Assembly (NCBI GenBank): GCA_020636435.1
Contig: JACJXX010000001.1
Span: 3,117,001 to 3,181,000 of the forward strand
Length of the DNA stretch: 64,000 nt
Source: Lewinellaceae bacterium
GTDB taxonomy: Bacteria; Bacteroidota; Bacteroidia; Chitinophagales; Saprospiraceae
Direction of reading: 5' to 3'
Shown here: piece after piece, positions 52,462 through 61,912 of the stretch
Position numbering within the stretch: position 1 is the first letter of the stretch
Layout of the letters: every line of letters begins with the position of its first letter
Program-made: the position numbers and the translations under genes
The notes under the pieces: model-generated
What the model was told of the DNA's origin: nothing
Seen by the model: the letters and a program-made list of their open reading frames with translations, nothing else
Database searches by the model: none

Positions 52462-52691
52462 CCCCAACCCGGAAAAAAATAAAAAAAGTTTTGATGCCCT
52501 TAGGGAACCCCACGCTTATTGCTAATTTTGTAGTCCCGTTTGCAAAAGCCGCCGGCTGCCGCAGGCAGGAGCAACCCCAGGAACCGATATGCGGCGGGCT
52601 GCAACACAGCCCCCCCGCTGAACCTTACTAGTGAAAATCCCATTCTTTCTATGCTATCACTATGGAAAGTTGGGCAAAAACCTTAAAGGTT

Positions 52692-53669
52692 ATGGTTTTC
52701 CTGGACTTTGAACAACCCCTGGAGAGTTTATACGAACAACTGGAGAAAATCCAGCAGGTCGGTGAAGAGGGCGATGTGGATGTTTCTGAGATGATCCGCG
52801 AACTGGAGGTCAAAATCAGAAACAAGCGCAAGGAGATTTACAGCAACCTCACCGGCTGGCAGAAAGTGCAGTTGTCCCGCCATCCTGAACGGCCGTACAC
52901 CCTGTTTTACATCAACCAGATGTGCCGCAAGTTTACTGAGCTGCACGGCGACCGCTGCTACGCCGACGATAAGGCCATCGTCGGGGGGCTGGGCTCGCTC
53001 GACGGGCAGACGGTCGTCATCATCGGGCACCAGAAGGGCGTCAACACCAAGATGCGGCAGTACCGCAACTTTGGCATGGCCAACCCGGAAGGCTACCGCA
53101 AAGCCCTGCGCCTGATGAAACTGGCCGAGCGCTTTGGCTACCCCGTCGTCACGCTGATCGACACGCCGGGGGCTTTCCCCGGGCTGGAAGCTGAGGAGCG
53201 CGGCCAGGCCGAAGCCATTGCCCGCAACCTCTTCGAAATGGCGCAGCTGCGCGTGCCCATCGTTTGCGTGGTGATCGGCGAAGGGGCCTCCGGCGGGGCC
53301 ATCGGCATCGGCCTGGGCGATAGGGTGTACATGCTGGAAAATACGTGGTATTCGGTGATCTCTCCGGAATCCTGCTCTTCCATACTCTGGCGGAGCTGGG
53401 ATTATAAAGAACAGGCCGCCGAAGCCCTCAAATTGACGGCCGACCACATGTTCGAGTTCGGGTTGATCGATGACATCATCAAGGAGCCGCTCGGCGGGGC
53501 GCATACTTCCCCGGAAGAAATGGCCAAATTGCTGAAACGGCAGATCAAAAAGGCCATCGCCGAAATACAGGAGCTGACGGTGGACGAAATGATCGACGCC
53601 CGGATCAATAAGTACGCCCAAATGGGCGTTTATGACGTGGAGGCCGTGGAGGAAAATGAGGGACAGTGA
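52692..53669 (+). CDS. accA: Acetyl-CoA carboxylase carboxyltransferase subunit alpha
   Basis: A 325-aa AccA, the alpha subunit of the carboxyltransferase that moves CO2 from biotin to acetyl-CoA in fatty acid synthesis. Typical text: FLDFEQPLESLYEQLEKIQ at the start, LSRHPERPYTLFYI, TELHGDRCYADDKAIVGG, TLIDTPGAFPGLEAEERGQ and VIGEGASGGAIGIGLGDRV. The ATG at 52692 is preferred because family members begin close to FLDFE; an in-frame ATG at 52662 would add ten residues. AccD is not in the window. Confidence 0.95.
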   Translation: MVFLDFEQPLESLYEQLEKIQQVGEEGDVDVSEMIRELEVKIRNKRKEIYSNLTGWQKVQLSRHPERPYTLFYINQMCRKFTELHGDRCYADDKAIVGGLGSLDGQTVVIIGHQKGVNTKMRQYRNFGMANPEGYRKALRLMKLAERFGYPVVTLIDTPGAFPGLEAEERGQAEAIARNLFEMAQLRVPIVCVVIGEGASGGAIGIGLGDRVYMLENTWYSVISPESCSSILWRSWDYKEQAAEALKLTADHMFEFGLIDDIIKEPLGGAHTSPEEMAKLLKRQIKKAIAEIQELTVDEMIDARINKYAQMGVYDVEAVEENEGQ

Positions 53670-53754
53670 GGAACCGCTGTTGTTGGTTGTCAGTTGACCG
53701 TTATTTGTTATTCCAAACAACTGACAACGAACAACCGACAACTAAACAAAAACT

Positions 53755-54315
53755 ATGAGTTTCATACAAGATATCCGAATATGGGCCTACCGCCGGAGCC
53801 TGAAACAAGGGCTTCGCCGCCGGGTCGAACCCCAGGGCAGAGGAGACGTCAACCTCGATAATGCCCAGACGATCGGCATTCTCTTCGACGCTACCGAGCT
53901 CTCCGCCCGGGACATCATCATTCAGTACGCTGAGCAACTCCGAAAACGCGGAAAACGCAGCATCAAATTGCTCGGCTATTTCGACGACCCCACCGACAGC
54001 GAGAATTATCCTTTCGATTATTACAACCGCAAACAGGTGGATTGGGCCTTCCGCCCTAAAGGGGAGCAGGTACAGGCCTTTATCAAGCAGCCTTTCGACC
54101 TGCTGATGAACATCAATTCCGAATCTTTGATCCATACCGAGTACATCGCTGCCCTTTCCAACGCCAAACTGCGGGTCGGCCCCTGCACAGAGCATACCTA
54201 CTGCTACGACCTCATGATCGACCTGAGCCCCAAAGCAGGCCTGAAGCAATTCATCGAGCAGGCCGAAACCCTGCTTGGCAAAACCAATATCAAACATGAG
54301 GCAGCCCCCGTTTAG
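53755..54315 (+). CDS. DUF6913 family protein
   Basis: A 186-aa cytoplasmic protein of a Bacteroidota-specific family (DUF6913) often found directly before dapA. Visible parts: an N-terminal basic helix (RIWAYRRSLKQGLRRR), a Rossmann-like strand TIGILFDATELSARDIII, the block KLLGYFDDP and the final MIDLSPKAGLKQFIEQAETLL. Function unknown. Its end overlaps the dapA start by 20 bp, so the genes are translationally coupled. Confidence 0.88.
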   Translation: MSFIQDIRIWAYRRSLKQGLRRRVEPQGRGDVNLDNAQTIGILFDATELSARDIIIQYAEQLRKRGKRSIKLLGYFDDPTDSENYPFDYYNRKQVDWAFRPKGEQVQAFIKQPFDLLMNINSESLIHTEYIAALSNAKLRVGPCTEHTYCYDLMIDLSPKAGLKQFIEQAETLLGKTNIKHEAAPV

Positions 54316-55186
54316 CGGTACCGGCGTAGCCCTGGTAACCCCCTTCAAAGAAAATAAGGCAATCGACTACCCCACTCTGGAAAAAGTGATCGAATATGTG
54401 ATCGAAGGAGGGGTGGACTTTATCGTCTCCCTGGGCACTACCGGCGAGGCGATCACCCTCAGCTCTAAAGAGTGCCGGGACGTACTGGATTTTACCATTA
54501 AAACAGCCAACGGCAGGCTGCCCGTCGTGGCCGGCCTGTTTGGCAGCAACTATACGGAAAAACTCGTCAACAGCCTGAAGGCCTATAATTTCGACGGCAT
54601 CGACGCCATCATGTCGAGCAGCCCGGCTTACAGCAAGCCTTCCCAGGAAGGCATCTACCAGCACTACATGGCCGTTGCCGGGGCCTCTCCCGTCCCCATC
54701 ATCATCTACAACGTGCCTGGCCGGACGAGCTCGAACGTCGCCGCTGCCACCACTCTGCGCCTGGCCCATGCCAGCGATAAATTCATCGCCGTCAAGGAAG
54801 CCTCGGGCGACCTGGCGCAGGCCATGAAAATCCTCAAAGACAAACCCGGGCGCTTCCAGGTATGGTCCGGCGACGATCCCCTCACGCTGCCCATGGTCGC
54901 CTGCGGCGCTACCGGGGTTATCTCCGTCATTGCCAATGCCTTCCCAAAGCAATTCTCCGGCATGGTGCGCGCTGCCAGGGCCGGCGACTTCGAAAAAGCC
55001 CGCCGGCTCAACGAATTGCTGCTCGACATCCACCCCTGGCTCTACGCCGACGGCAATCCCTCCGGCATCAAGGCGGCCATGGAGATTCTGGGCCTGTGCC
55101 GCCAGGATTTGCGCATTCCGCTTACGCCGGTGACGGAGGCTACCTACCAGAGGCTGAAAAAGGAGATAAGCGCCATTGACTCATGA
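54296..55186 (+). CDS. dapA: 4-hydroxy-tetrahydrodipicolinate synthase
   Basis: A 296-aa class I aldolase that condenses pyruvate with aspartate semialdehyde, the first committed step of lysine and diaminopimelate synthesis. Motifs: GTGVALVTPF at the start, VSLGTTGEA (Thr48-Thr49), the active-site tyrosine in IIIYNVPGRTS (Tyr138) and the Schiff-base lysine in FIAVKEASGD (Lys167). The ATG at 54296 is chosen; 54275 would add seven residues with no family match. Confidence 0.96.
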   Translation: MRQPPFSGTGVALVTPFKENKAIDYPTLEKVIEYVIEGGVDFIVSLGTTGEAITLSSKECRDVLDFTIKTANGRLPVVAGLFGSNYTEKLVNSLKAYNFDGIDAIMSSSPAYSKPSQEGIYQHYMAVAGASPVPIIIYNVPGRTSSNVAAATTLRLAHASDKFIAVKEASGDLAQAMKILKDKPGRFQVWSGDDPLTLPMVACGATGVISVIANAFPKQFSGMVRAARAGDFEKARRLNELLLDIHPWLYADGNPSGIKAAMEILGLCRQDLRIPLTPVTEATYQRLKKEISAIDS

Positions 55187-55207
55187 TGCAACTCTAACAA
55201 CCCTCTA

Positions 55208-56074
55208 TCACAGCTTCACAAACACCCCCACGCTATACGAAGGATTGGCAAAGATCAACCTCCCGGAAAACGCCCTTCCCGTACTCACCGACACCCCCCA
55301 TTTATCCGAAATATGGTACGCCAGCTCCGGCGAGAAGCTCAGGTGCTCGGTATTGTTGGCGAAGATGCTGGTACTGGTGGACAGCTCGCTGGGCAGCGCG
55401 CCGTTGTTGAGGCTCTCCACGCCGTAGAGGCGCAGGATGGCGGTGAGGCGGCCGTCGAAAAAGGTAGCTCCGCCCTCAATGCCGAAGCGCAGCTCGTCGG
55501 AGAAATCGTTGGTGCGGTTGTTGAAGCCGAAGTAGGCGTTGGCATAGGCGTCGACTTTGCCAATGCGGAAGCCCTTGCCGGCGTCCAACTGGAGAAGCTG
55601 GTTGAACTCGCCGTCGCCGGTCTGCAGGTTGCCCGCGCTGCCGCCGCTGTCGTTGCCCAGGGGCAGCCCCAGGGTGAGGGTGGCGCTGAGGGCCACCGGC
55701 CCGTCGGTGAGGATGCCGTACTTGATGCCGATGTCCGTATCGCCTACGGTGTTGATGGCTTCGCCGGGGATAATCACCTCGCCGGTGGTGCCAGAGACGG
55801 TGTTGTTGAAGTAGGCGCGGCTGAAGAAGGGGAAGTAGAGCACTCCGGTGAGCCGGTTGGTGAAGCCGTACTCCGCGTACAGGCTGGTGTTGAAGATGCC
55901 GGTGGTGACGTTGGGGTCCAGCCGGCCCACATCGGTGTAGTGCTGATCGGAAATGACCCACCACTCGCTGAGCTTGAAGTAGCCCTTGCCTTTGGGCTGC
56001 GGCCAGCCGCCGCCGGCGTAGGTGGTGTGAGCAAGAAGAAACAGGGCTATTGAGATGAAGGTATTTTTTTTCAT
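55208..56074 (-). CDS. Outer-membrane beta-barrel-like protein (pair 1)
   Basis: A 288-aa exported protein with a signal peptide (MKKNTFISIALFLLAHTTYA). Regular amphipathic strands cover the whole length, with aromatic residues at strand ends and a final strand YSVGVFVKL, as in outer-membrane barrels. Blocks such as GDTDIGIKYG and LGLPLGN resemble the MetA-pathway phenol degradation/transporter family. It is a paralogue of the protein at 57014 (shared GDGEWNxL-like TGDGEF block and strand order). A DM13 lipoprotein gene lies upstream on the same strand, across a repeat region. Confidence 0.85.
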   Translation of the reverse strand: MKKNTFISIALFLLAHTTYAGGGWPQPKGKGYFKLSEWWVISDQHYTDVGRLDPNVTTGIFNTSLYAEYGFTNRLTGVLYFPFFSRAYFNNTVSGTTGEVIIPGEAINTVGDTDIGIKYGILTDGPVALSATLTLGLPLGNDSGGSAGNLQTGDGEFNQLLQLDAGKGFRIGKVDAYANAYFGFNNRTNDFSDELRFGIEGGATFFDGRLTAILRLYGVESLNNGALPSELSTSTSIFANNTEHLSFSPELAYHISDKWGVSVSTGRAFSGRLIFANPSYSVGVFVKL

Positions 56075-56089
56075 GTTCGTTTTTTGATT

Positions 56090-56250
56090 GGTTGATGCAA
56101 GTTGGTTCGATGGTTGGATGGTTAAATTGTTGGATGGTTGGCAGGCAACAATTGAGCAATATAACCATCCAACAATGAAACCATCCAACAATGAAACCAT
56201 CCAACAATGAAACCATCCAGCAATTGAGCCATTTAACCATCCAGCAAGCA
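56090..56250. repeat. Tandem AACCATCCAACAAT-type repeats
   Basis: Degenerate copies of AACCATCCAACAATGA run through 56160-56245, and the complementary phrase (GATGGTTGGATGGTTAAATT) occurs at 56110-56135. The same vocabulary recurs at 59970-60000 and 60180-60400. Noncoding, between two genes of the same operon-like run. Confidence 0.75.
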
Positions 56251-56260
56251 GCTCCGCTGC

Positions 56261-56938
56261 CTACCGAATCTCCCCATCCCCCACCTTCACGCTGAACGGC
56301 TTACACCAGTACAGCAGGTAATCGTACTCATTCAGGCCGACGCCGCTGATGCGGTAGCTATGGGCGCCGTTGAAGGTTTCCACCCTGCCGATCTCGTAGG
56401 CATTGTTGACCGTAGAAGGGTTGTTCGTCAGGTAGACGTACAGGCCGGGCAGGCTGGTGGACGCGCGGTAGTCCCCGGCAAATTCCAGGATGATGTCGTT
56501 GCCGTCTTCCCGGAGGGTAAAGCTGCCCTGCAGCAGGTACGAGCTGGTGGTGCGGATGGTTCCGCTGCGCCCTTCCGGTGGGTCATTGATGACTTCTTCC
56601 TTGCTGACCACCACCTCTATGGCGTCGCTAACCGGCATCTGCCCGTCGAGCAGGACTTCGGCGGCGAGGGTAGCCTTGCCTTCCGCCACAGCGGTGGCCA
56701 GGCCGGTATCGTCAACCGTCATCACTTCCGTATCGGAGCTGGACCAGAGGACGTTCTTCACTTCGGTTTGGCCGATGTTGTTGGTAAAGCGGGCCTCGAA
56801 CTGGTAGGTGTCTCCCACCGTCAGGGAATCCACCGGGTTCAGGATGCGGATGGCTTCCGGGACGGTGTCAAAGATGACGTCATCGCCGATACAGCCGGAA
56901 AGCGAGAAGAGGATAACGGAAAATACTATAAACCTCAT
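56261..56938 (-). CDS. Lipoprotein with BIG2-like and DM13 domains (pair 1)
   Basis: A 225-aa lipoprotein (MRFIVFSVILFSLSGC, Cys16). Residues of about 30-115 fit a bacterial Ig-like fold of the BIG2 type (LTVGDTYQFEARF, WSSSDTEVMTVDDTGLATAVAEGKATL). Residues 130-225 are a DM13 domain: LQGSFTLREDGNDIILEFAG, LYVYLTNNPS, then the signature YLLYWCKPFSVKVGDGEI with its conserved cysteine. DM13 domains have been proposed to act in redox chemistry at the cell surface. It is paired with the barrel gene downstream. Confidence 0.85.
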   Translation of the reverse strand: MRFIVFSVILFSLSGCIGDDVIFDTVPEAIRILNPVDSLTVGDTYQFEARFTNNIGQTEVKNVLWSSSDTEVMTVDDTGLATAVAEGKATLAAEVLLDGQMPVSDAIEVVVSKEEVINDPPEGRSGTIRTTSSYLLQGSFTLREDGNDIILEFAGDYRASTSLPGLYVYLTNNPSTVNNAYEIGRVETFNGAHSYRISGVGLNEYDYLLYWCKPFSVKVGDGEIR

Positions 56939-57013
56939 GGATGATTATTTTTTGACGCAGGTTGCAGGATTCAATTTAAAGAAATGCTCCATATCTTCCA
57001 ACCGCTTTCCCGG

Positions 57014-57880
57014 TCATTCGGATTGATACACTACGCCAACCGAAAAAGCAGGAGCTGTATAGACATTCTTAAACGCCGTGATAAAATTGTTGACGGGCAG
57101 GAAAAACGAAGCAGTGACGCCCCATTTTCTCACCAGCAAATACTGCCCGCCAAAAGATAGCTGGGTAAAGGTAGTGCCTTCTCCCCGAAAAAAAGAAATG
57201 TCATCACTATTGCCCTGAAAGCCTTTGAGTTGGGTAAATAACTTACTGAACACCCAGAGCTTGGGTATGGGTTGGCCTCCCAGTTCTAAACCAAGCCGCA
57301 TCTGGCCGGAATAGTTTTTCGTGCGTAAGTTATAAGTGGCAAAGACGGAGCTGTATCCCCGTCCTGCCCAGAAGGATTTCGAAGCGGCCAGGGTGGCCAG
57401 TGCATTCCACTCCCCGTCGCCGGTGGGCAGATTGATGCGTTCCACGACGCCAAAGGAATTGGGTTCTTTGGCGGTAGCCAGCAGATCCTGCTTCCCGGTA
57501 GGCAGTTCGACCCCCAAGGCAAAAGATACCGGAAGCTTTTGCTGGTTGACCCCATATTTGATATCCAGCCGGAAGTCTCCCTGGCCGGAAACTGCATTGG
57601 TTGTGGAAAACGCATTCTGAACCAACAAAGGTAGGTTTCCAATAACCGTTAAACGGGAACTCAAGCCATACTCGCCATAAAGGCTGAAAATCCTGGTGGT
57701 AAAAGTTCCTCCTTCGTTGAGGAGTTGTCCGTCTATGTTATAGTAATCTTTGGAGGAAAGCGTGTAAAAACCCGCCTGCCCATAGAACGCACCCTTTGTT
57801 TTTATCCAGCCACTTTGAGCAGCGAGCGGAAATCCCAGCAGCATAAAGGCCGTAAAAAAAAGCAATGGAACATTTTTCAT
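57014..57880 (-). CDS. Outer-membrane beta-barrel-like protein (pair 2)
   Basis: A 288-aa exported protein with a signal peptide (MKNVPLLFFTAFMLLGFPLAAQ) and barrel-like strands throughout, ending in FSVGVVYQSE. Shared blocks with the protein at 55208 include the order tyrosine-rich N-terminal strands, GDFRLDIKYG (there GDTDIGIKYG), LGVELPTGK (there LGLPLGN) and TGDGEWNAL (there TGDGEFNQL). The two are clear paralogues of equal length. A DM13 lipoprotein gene lies upstream. Confidence 0.85.
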   Translation of the reverse strand: MKNVPLLFFTAFMLLGFPLAAQSGWIKTKGAFYGQAGFYTLSSKDYYNIDGQLLNEGGTFTTRIFSLYGEYGLSSRLTVIGNLPLLVQNAFSTTNAVSGQGDFRLDIKYGVNQQKLPVSFALGVELPTGKQDLLATAKEPNSFGVVERINLPTGDGEWNALATLAASKSFWAGRGYSSVFATYNLRTKNYSGQMRLGLELGGQPIPKLWVFSKLFTQLKGFQGNSDDISFFRGEGTTFTQLSFGGQYLLVRKWGVTASFFLPVNNFITAFKNVYTAPAFSVGVVYQSE

Positions 57881-57900
57881 GATCAAAGAGAGAGGTTGTG

Positions 57901-57946
57901 GTATAGTGTACTCCAGGCCTTTCGAATCCTGGAGCGCACTATACAC
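57901..57946. repeat. Hairpin upstream of the second barrel gene
   Basis: Arms GTATAGTG-TA-CTCCAGG and CCTGGAG-CG-CACTATAC pair over 15 bp with one 2-base internal mismatch and a 10-base loop. It sits 20 bp upstream of the barrel start codon, so it could act in the leader RNA or as a binding site. Confidence 0.6.
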
Positions 57947-57985
57947 CCGGTTCAGTTTGAATGACTGGCCCCTCAGGAACGTTTA

Positions 57986-58087
57986 AAAAATAAGTTCGAC
58001 GTCAATGAATTATTTTGAAGGCCTTTGCCCTAATGAGACTGCTGGCCTTCAAAATAATTCATTGACTCAAAATGTCGAACTTATTTT
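57986..58087. repeat. Long inverted repeat (about 35-bp arms)
   Basis: The left arm (AAAAATAAGTTCGAC, CAATGAATTATTTTGAAGGCC) and right arm (GGCCTTCAAAATAATTCATTG, GTCGAACTTATTTTT) pair almost perfectly, with a short insertion in the right arm. About 20 bp lie in the loop. It fills the space between the second DM13 gene and the barrel gene and may be a terminator or a small palindromic mobile element. Confidence 0.75.
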
Positions 58088-58112
58088 TCAATCACTACTA
58101 AGGCAAATAATG

Positions 58113-58565
58113 CTACTTCAACTCTGCGTATCCGAAAGGTATATTGGCGGAACCACACCAAAGGATCACATGGCTGAACTTAGCGTCTACGCTGCTGTTG
58201 AACTTATAAAAGCTTTCGCCGTTGGAGTCCACGATACCTACCAGCCGGAGGTCCGGGTTGCCGTTGCCCGGGTCTGCTGTAAAGGTGTCGGATGTAGACA
58301 AATAAATCGTTACGGTGCCGGTGCCCAGCTCGGTAACAAAATCAGAACCGAACCGGAGGAAGTTGGTCCCATCTTCGTCCGTTCCCAAAGAGGCCGTGCC
58401 GGCTGAAGGTGTACCGTTTTGGGCAACAAAGGTACCGGAACGTGAAGCCGTAAAGGCACCAACCGGTTGGCTGGAATCGATGGTCTGAATATTCTCATCG
58501 TTTTTGTTGCAACTTGAGATAAAGAGAGCAAAAGACACAAAAAGCAAAGCCGTTAAATTTTTCAT
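58113..58565 (-). CDS. DM13-domain lipoprotein (pair 2)
   Basis: A 150-aa lipoprotein (MKNLTALLFVSFALFISSC, Cys19). The rest is one DM13 domain: RSGTFVAQNG, LRFGSDFVTELGTGTVTIYL, then SHVILWCGSANIPFGYAEL with the conserved WC. It lacks the Ig-like module of the paralogue at 56261. The start at 58565 is chosen; the open frame continues upstream only through the MITE copy at 58681. Followed by the barrel gene on the same strand. Confidence 0.85.
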   Translation of the reverse strand: MKNLTALLFVSFALFISSCNKNDENIQTIDSSQPVGAFTASRSGTFVAQNGTPSAGTASLGTDEDGTNFLRFGSDFVTELGTGTVTIYLSTSDTFTADPGNGNPDLRLVGIVDSNGESFYKFNSSVDAKFSHVILWCGSANIPFGYAELK

Positions 58566-58680
58566 TGTACAATCATTTTTTTGGTTATCAGTCTGTTTAA
58601 AAGTGCGTTCAAATTTCGTTTTCAACTTCAACCCGAAGCTTGCCCGACTGTAAAAGCGGGTATGAGATTTGAACACACTT

Positions 58681-58841
58681 AGGCACGAGGAAAGAATAAA
58701 GTGTTCAATTATGGGGCAGTAATTTTTGTGCCAGGCAAGGCGCGAAGAATGAGGATAGCCAAAGCTACCTGAGTGATGAGCAACGCAGCATGGCGCAAAA
58801 AGGACAAGCCAGAATGGACAGTTTATTCTTTCGTCGTGCCT
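58681..58841. mobile_element. 161-bp MITE-like element, copy B
   Basis: The reverse complement of 3618-3778, identical by eye over all 161 bp. If the outermost A/T is counted as flank, TTA occurs on both sides, a possible 3-bp target duplication. It lies upstream of the second DM13 gene. The remaining parts of the gap (58566-58680 and 58842-59258) show no gene. Confidence 0.8.
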
Positions 58842-59258
58842 TATATCCTTATCGAATGTCAGGGACAAAACTAGGGAATGATCAGGCCCTGCGAATCACA
58901 AAAAGATCACAAGACTGTTACAGGTCGATCAATCACATTTAAATATTTGAAAATCAAAATTTTAAGCCTAGGATCAATCACACTTTTCCTTTCTAAAAGT
59001 CAGGGTCGGGACACTTTTGGCGCTTACCGGCAGCAAGAAGCACTACGGTTCAACTCCCAGGCCGGCAAAGTTGTATTAGAATTGCAAAGCTTTTGTGATG
59101 TTGTTGTGATACTTAGCCTTTAAATTGAAGGATATAAATTAAAATGGTGGCTGCCAAAGGAAGTAGGATTGTCAACTTTTAGAATATTTCCGCTTTCCGG
59201 CTTTTTAACCGGCTGAACAGACGGTCGCGCTTCCGGCTTCGCCAAAATCCTCCCGATT

Positions 59259-59963
<705 letters not shown>

Positions 59964-59999
59964 AGGGGGATGGTTAAATTGCTCAATGGTTAAATTGTT

Positions 60000-60191
60000 G
60001 AGGGCGCTCCGGAAACTATTGATGCCGAAGAACATTTTGTCCACCCCCTGAATCCCCCGCCAGCGGGGGACATTTCTCCCGATTTAGTGGTGCGTTTTCC
60101 CCCGCTGGGGGGGGTCAGGGGGTGGAATCCAAATAAAAGTTGGCGTTTTTGACCATCAATGCGCTAAACTCGACTTTCCGGAGCACCCTCA
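60000..60191. repeat. Nested inverted-repeat element between regulator and kinase
   Basis: The outer arms GAGGGCGCTCCGGAAA (60000-60015) and TTTCCGGAGCACCCTC (60175-60190) enclose inner arms CCACCCCCTGAATCCCCCGC (60041 on) and GCTGGGGGGGGTCAGGGGGTGG (to 60125). The element is noncoding and looks like one palindromic element inserted into another. The rest of 59964-60398 is AACCATCCAACAAT-type repeat. Confidence 0.65.
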
Positions 60192-60398
60192 TTGTTGGAT
60201 GGCTCCATTGTTAAATGGTTATATTGCTGAATTGTTGCCTGCCAGCCATACACCAATTTAACCATAGACCATCTAACAATATAGCCATCCAGCCATTCAA
60301 CCATCCAGCCATATAACAATGAAACCATCTAACAATATAGCCATCCAGCCATCCAACCATTTCACCCTGAGCTTGTCGAAGGGCAACCATCCAACAAT
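60180..60398. repeat. AACCATCCAACAAT-type repeats, second locus, with 38-bp palindrome copy 2
   Basis: Degenerate units of CCATCCAACAAT, CCATCTAACAATATAG and similar run up to the kinase start codon. At 60355-60392 lies the reverse complement of the 38-bp repeat of 6597-6634, including CCCTGAGCTTGTCGAAGGG. Confidence 0.7.
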
Positions 60399-61871
60399 AT
60401 GACTCAAAACACCGGCCTGAACCGCCTCTACTGGAAAATCTCCGCCACCCTGCTGCTCGTCCTGGCAGTGGTAGGCGTCGGCTACATTCTCATCACCACC
60501 TATACGGCCCGGCAGTACCTGCAGGAAGTCAACCAGCGGCTGTACGGCAGCATTGCCAAACAACTGGTCAAGGAAACCCAACCCCTGGTCAACGGCCGGC
60601 CGGATACCGCAGCCACCCACGACATCATGCACTCTATGATGGTGATCAACCCCAGCGTGGAGGTGTACCTGCTGGATACGGAAGGGAAGATCATCGATTA
60701 CGTCGTCCCCTATAAGTCGGTGAAGCTGGAGGAAGTCAGCCTCGGGCCGGTCCGCGAATTCATCGACAGCGAAGGCCAGGCTTTCGTATTGGGCGACGAC
60801 CCCAAGAATCCTGGCAAGAAGAATGCTTTTTCCGCCGCTCCGGTCATCGAGCAAGGCCAGCTTACCGGCTACGCCTATATCATCCTGGCCAGCGAAGAGC
60901 AGGCCGCTGTCACCTCCAACCTGTTCGGCAGCTACATGCTCAAGCTGGGCGCCAATATGTTCTTCCTGGCCCTGGTGGTAGCCCTGGCCATCGGGCTGAT
61001 CGCCATCGGGCTGATCACCCGCAACCTGCGGCGGATCGTCGAAACGGTGCGCCGCTTCAAGGAAGGAGACTACGACGTGCGCATCCCCGAAGAGGCACGA
61101 GGCGACCTGGCCCTGCTGGCGGACACCTTCAACGAAATGGCCGGCAAGATCGAAGAGAACATCGAACAGCTCAAATCCATGGACCGCCTGCGGCAGGAAC
61201 TCATCGCCAACGTCTCGCACGACCTGCGCACGCCCCTTGCCCTGGTGCAGGGCTACATCGAGACCCTGATGATGAAGGAGGACAGCCTGGAGCCGGAAGA
61301 ACGCCGGAAATACCTGGAGATCGTGATGGGCAGCTCGGAGAAGCTGTCCCGGCTCGTCGCCCAGCTCTTCGAATATTCCAAACTGGAAGCCGAGCAGATT
61401 CAACCGGAAAAGGAACCCTTCCTGCTGTCTGAGCTGGCGCAGGATGTCGCTGTGAAATACCAAATCCTGGCGCAGGAAAAGAACATCGAGGTCCGGCTGG
61501 ACGCCCCTCCGGAACTGCCCCTGGTCTTCGCCGATGTGGCCCTGGTGGAGCGCGTATTGCAAAACCTGATGGACAATGCCCTCAAGTTCACCCCGCCCGG
61601 CGGCAGCGTGGCCATTCAACTCAGGAACCATTCCAAAGGGGTGGAAGTGCGGATATCGGATACCGGCCCCGGCATCCCCGAGGGCGAGCAGGCTCACATT
61701 TTCGAGCGTTACCGGAAATCAACGGCGGCGGAGAATAAAAAGGAGGGGACTGGCCTGGGACTGGCGATCGTGAAGAAAATCCTGGAAATCCACAATGCGG
61801 CCATTCAGGTGCAGAGCAAACCGGGGCAGGGGGCGGCGTTTTGGTTTTTGTTGCCGGCTTATCAGCAGTAA
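60399..61871 (+). CDS. HAMP-domain sensor histidine kinase
   Basis: A 490-aa membrane kinase. TM1 spans 14-34, a periplasmic sensor region 35-180 (VYLLDTEGKIIDYVV), TM2 about 185-207 and a HAMP domain 208-260 (RRFKEGDYDVRIPEEARGDL). The HisKA domain carries His274 in ANVSHDLRTPL. The catalytic ATPase domain has the N box LMDNALKF, DTGPGIP and GTGLGLAIVKKI. It lies downstream of the OmpR-type regulator and probably phosphorylates it; the signal is unknown. Its 3' end abuts the remnant of a PIN toxin gene. Confidence 0.95.
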   Translation: MTQNTGLNRLYWKISATLLLVLAVVGVGYILITTYTARQYLQEVNQRLYGSIAKQLVKETQPLVNGRPDTAATHDIMHSMMVINPSVEVYLLDTEGKIIDYVVPYKSVKLEEVSLGPVREFIDSEGQAFVLGDDPKNPGKKNAFSAAPVIEQGQLTGYAYIILASEEQAAVTSNLFGSYMLKLGANMFFLALVVALAIGLIAIGLITRNLRRIVETVRRFKEGDYDVRIPEEARGDLALLADTFNEMAGKIEENIEQLKSMDRLRQELIANVSHDLRTPLALVQGYIETLMMKEDSLEPEERRKYLEIVMGSSEKLSRLVAQLFEYSKLEAEQIQPEKEPFLLSELAQDVAVKYQILAQEKNIEVRLDAPPELPLVFADVALVERVLQNLMDNALKFTPPGGSVAIQLRNHSKGVEVRISDTGPGIPEGEQAHIFERYRKSTAAENKKEGTGLGLAIVKKILEIHNAAIQVQSKPGQGAAFWFLLPAYQQ

Positions 61872-61912
61872 TAAAGCCAGATGTTGCTGTCTATAAAGAT
61901 TCTATCGTGCAT
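61862..61912 (-). pseudogene. Truncated PIN-domain toxin start
   Basis: Sixteen codons (MHDRIFIDSNIWLYYC) followed by a stop. The text is the first strand of a VapC toxin with its first catalytic aspartate. It begins inside the end of the antitoxin gene, as in an intact VapBC pair, and is cut where the kinase gene ends. The rest of the toxin is gone. Confidence 0.6.

Noticed and set aside
53138..53741. Reverse frames across accA
   Set aside because: Shadows of a clear accA sequence without motifs or plausible starts.
59122..59258. Possible riboswitch or leader upstream of the response regulator
   Set aside because: No conserved riboswitch core or convincing hairpin-terminator pair could be found.
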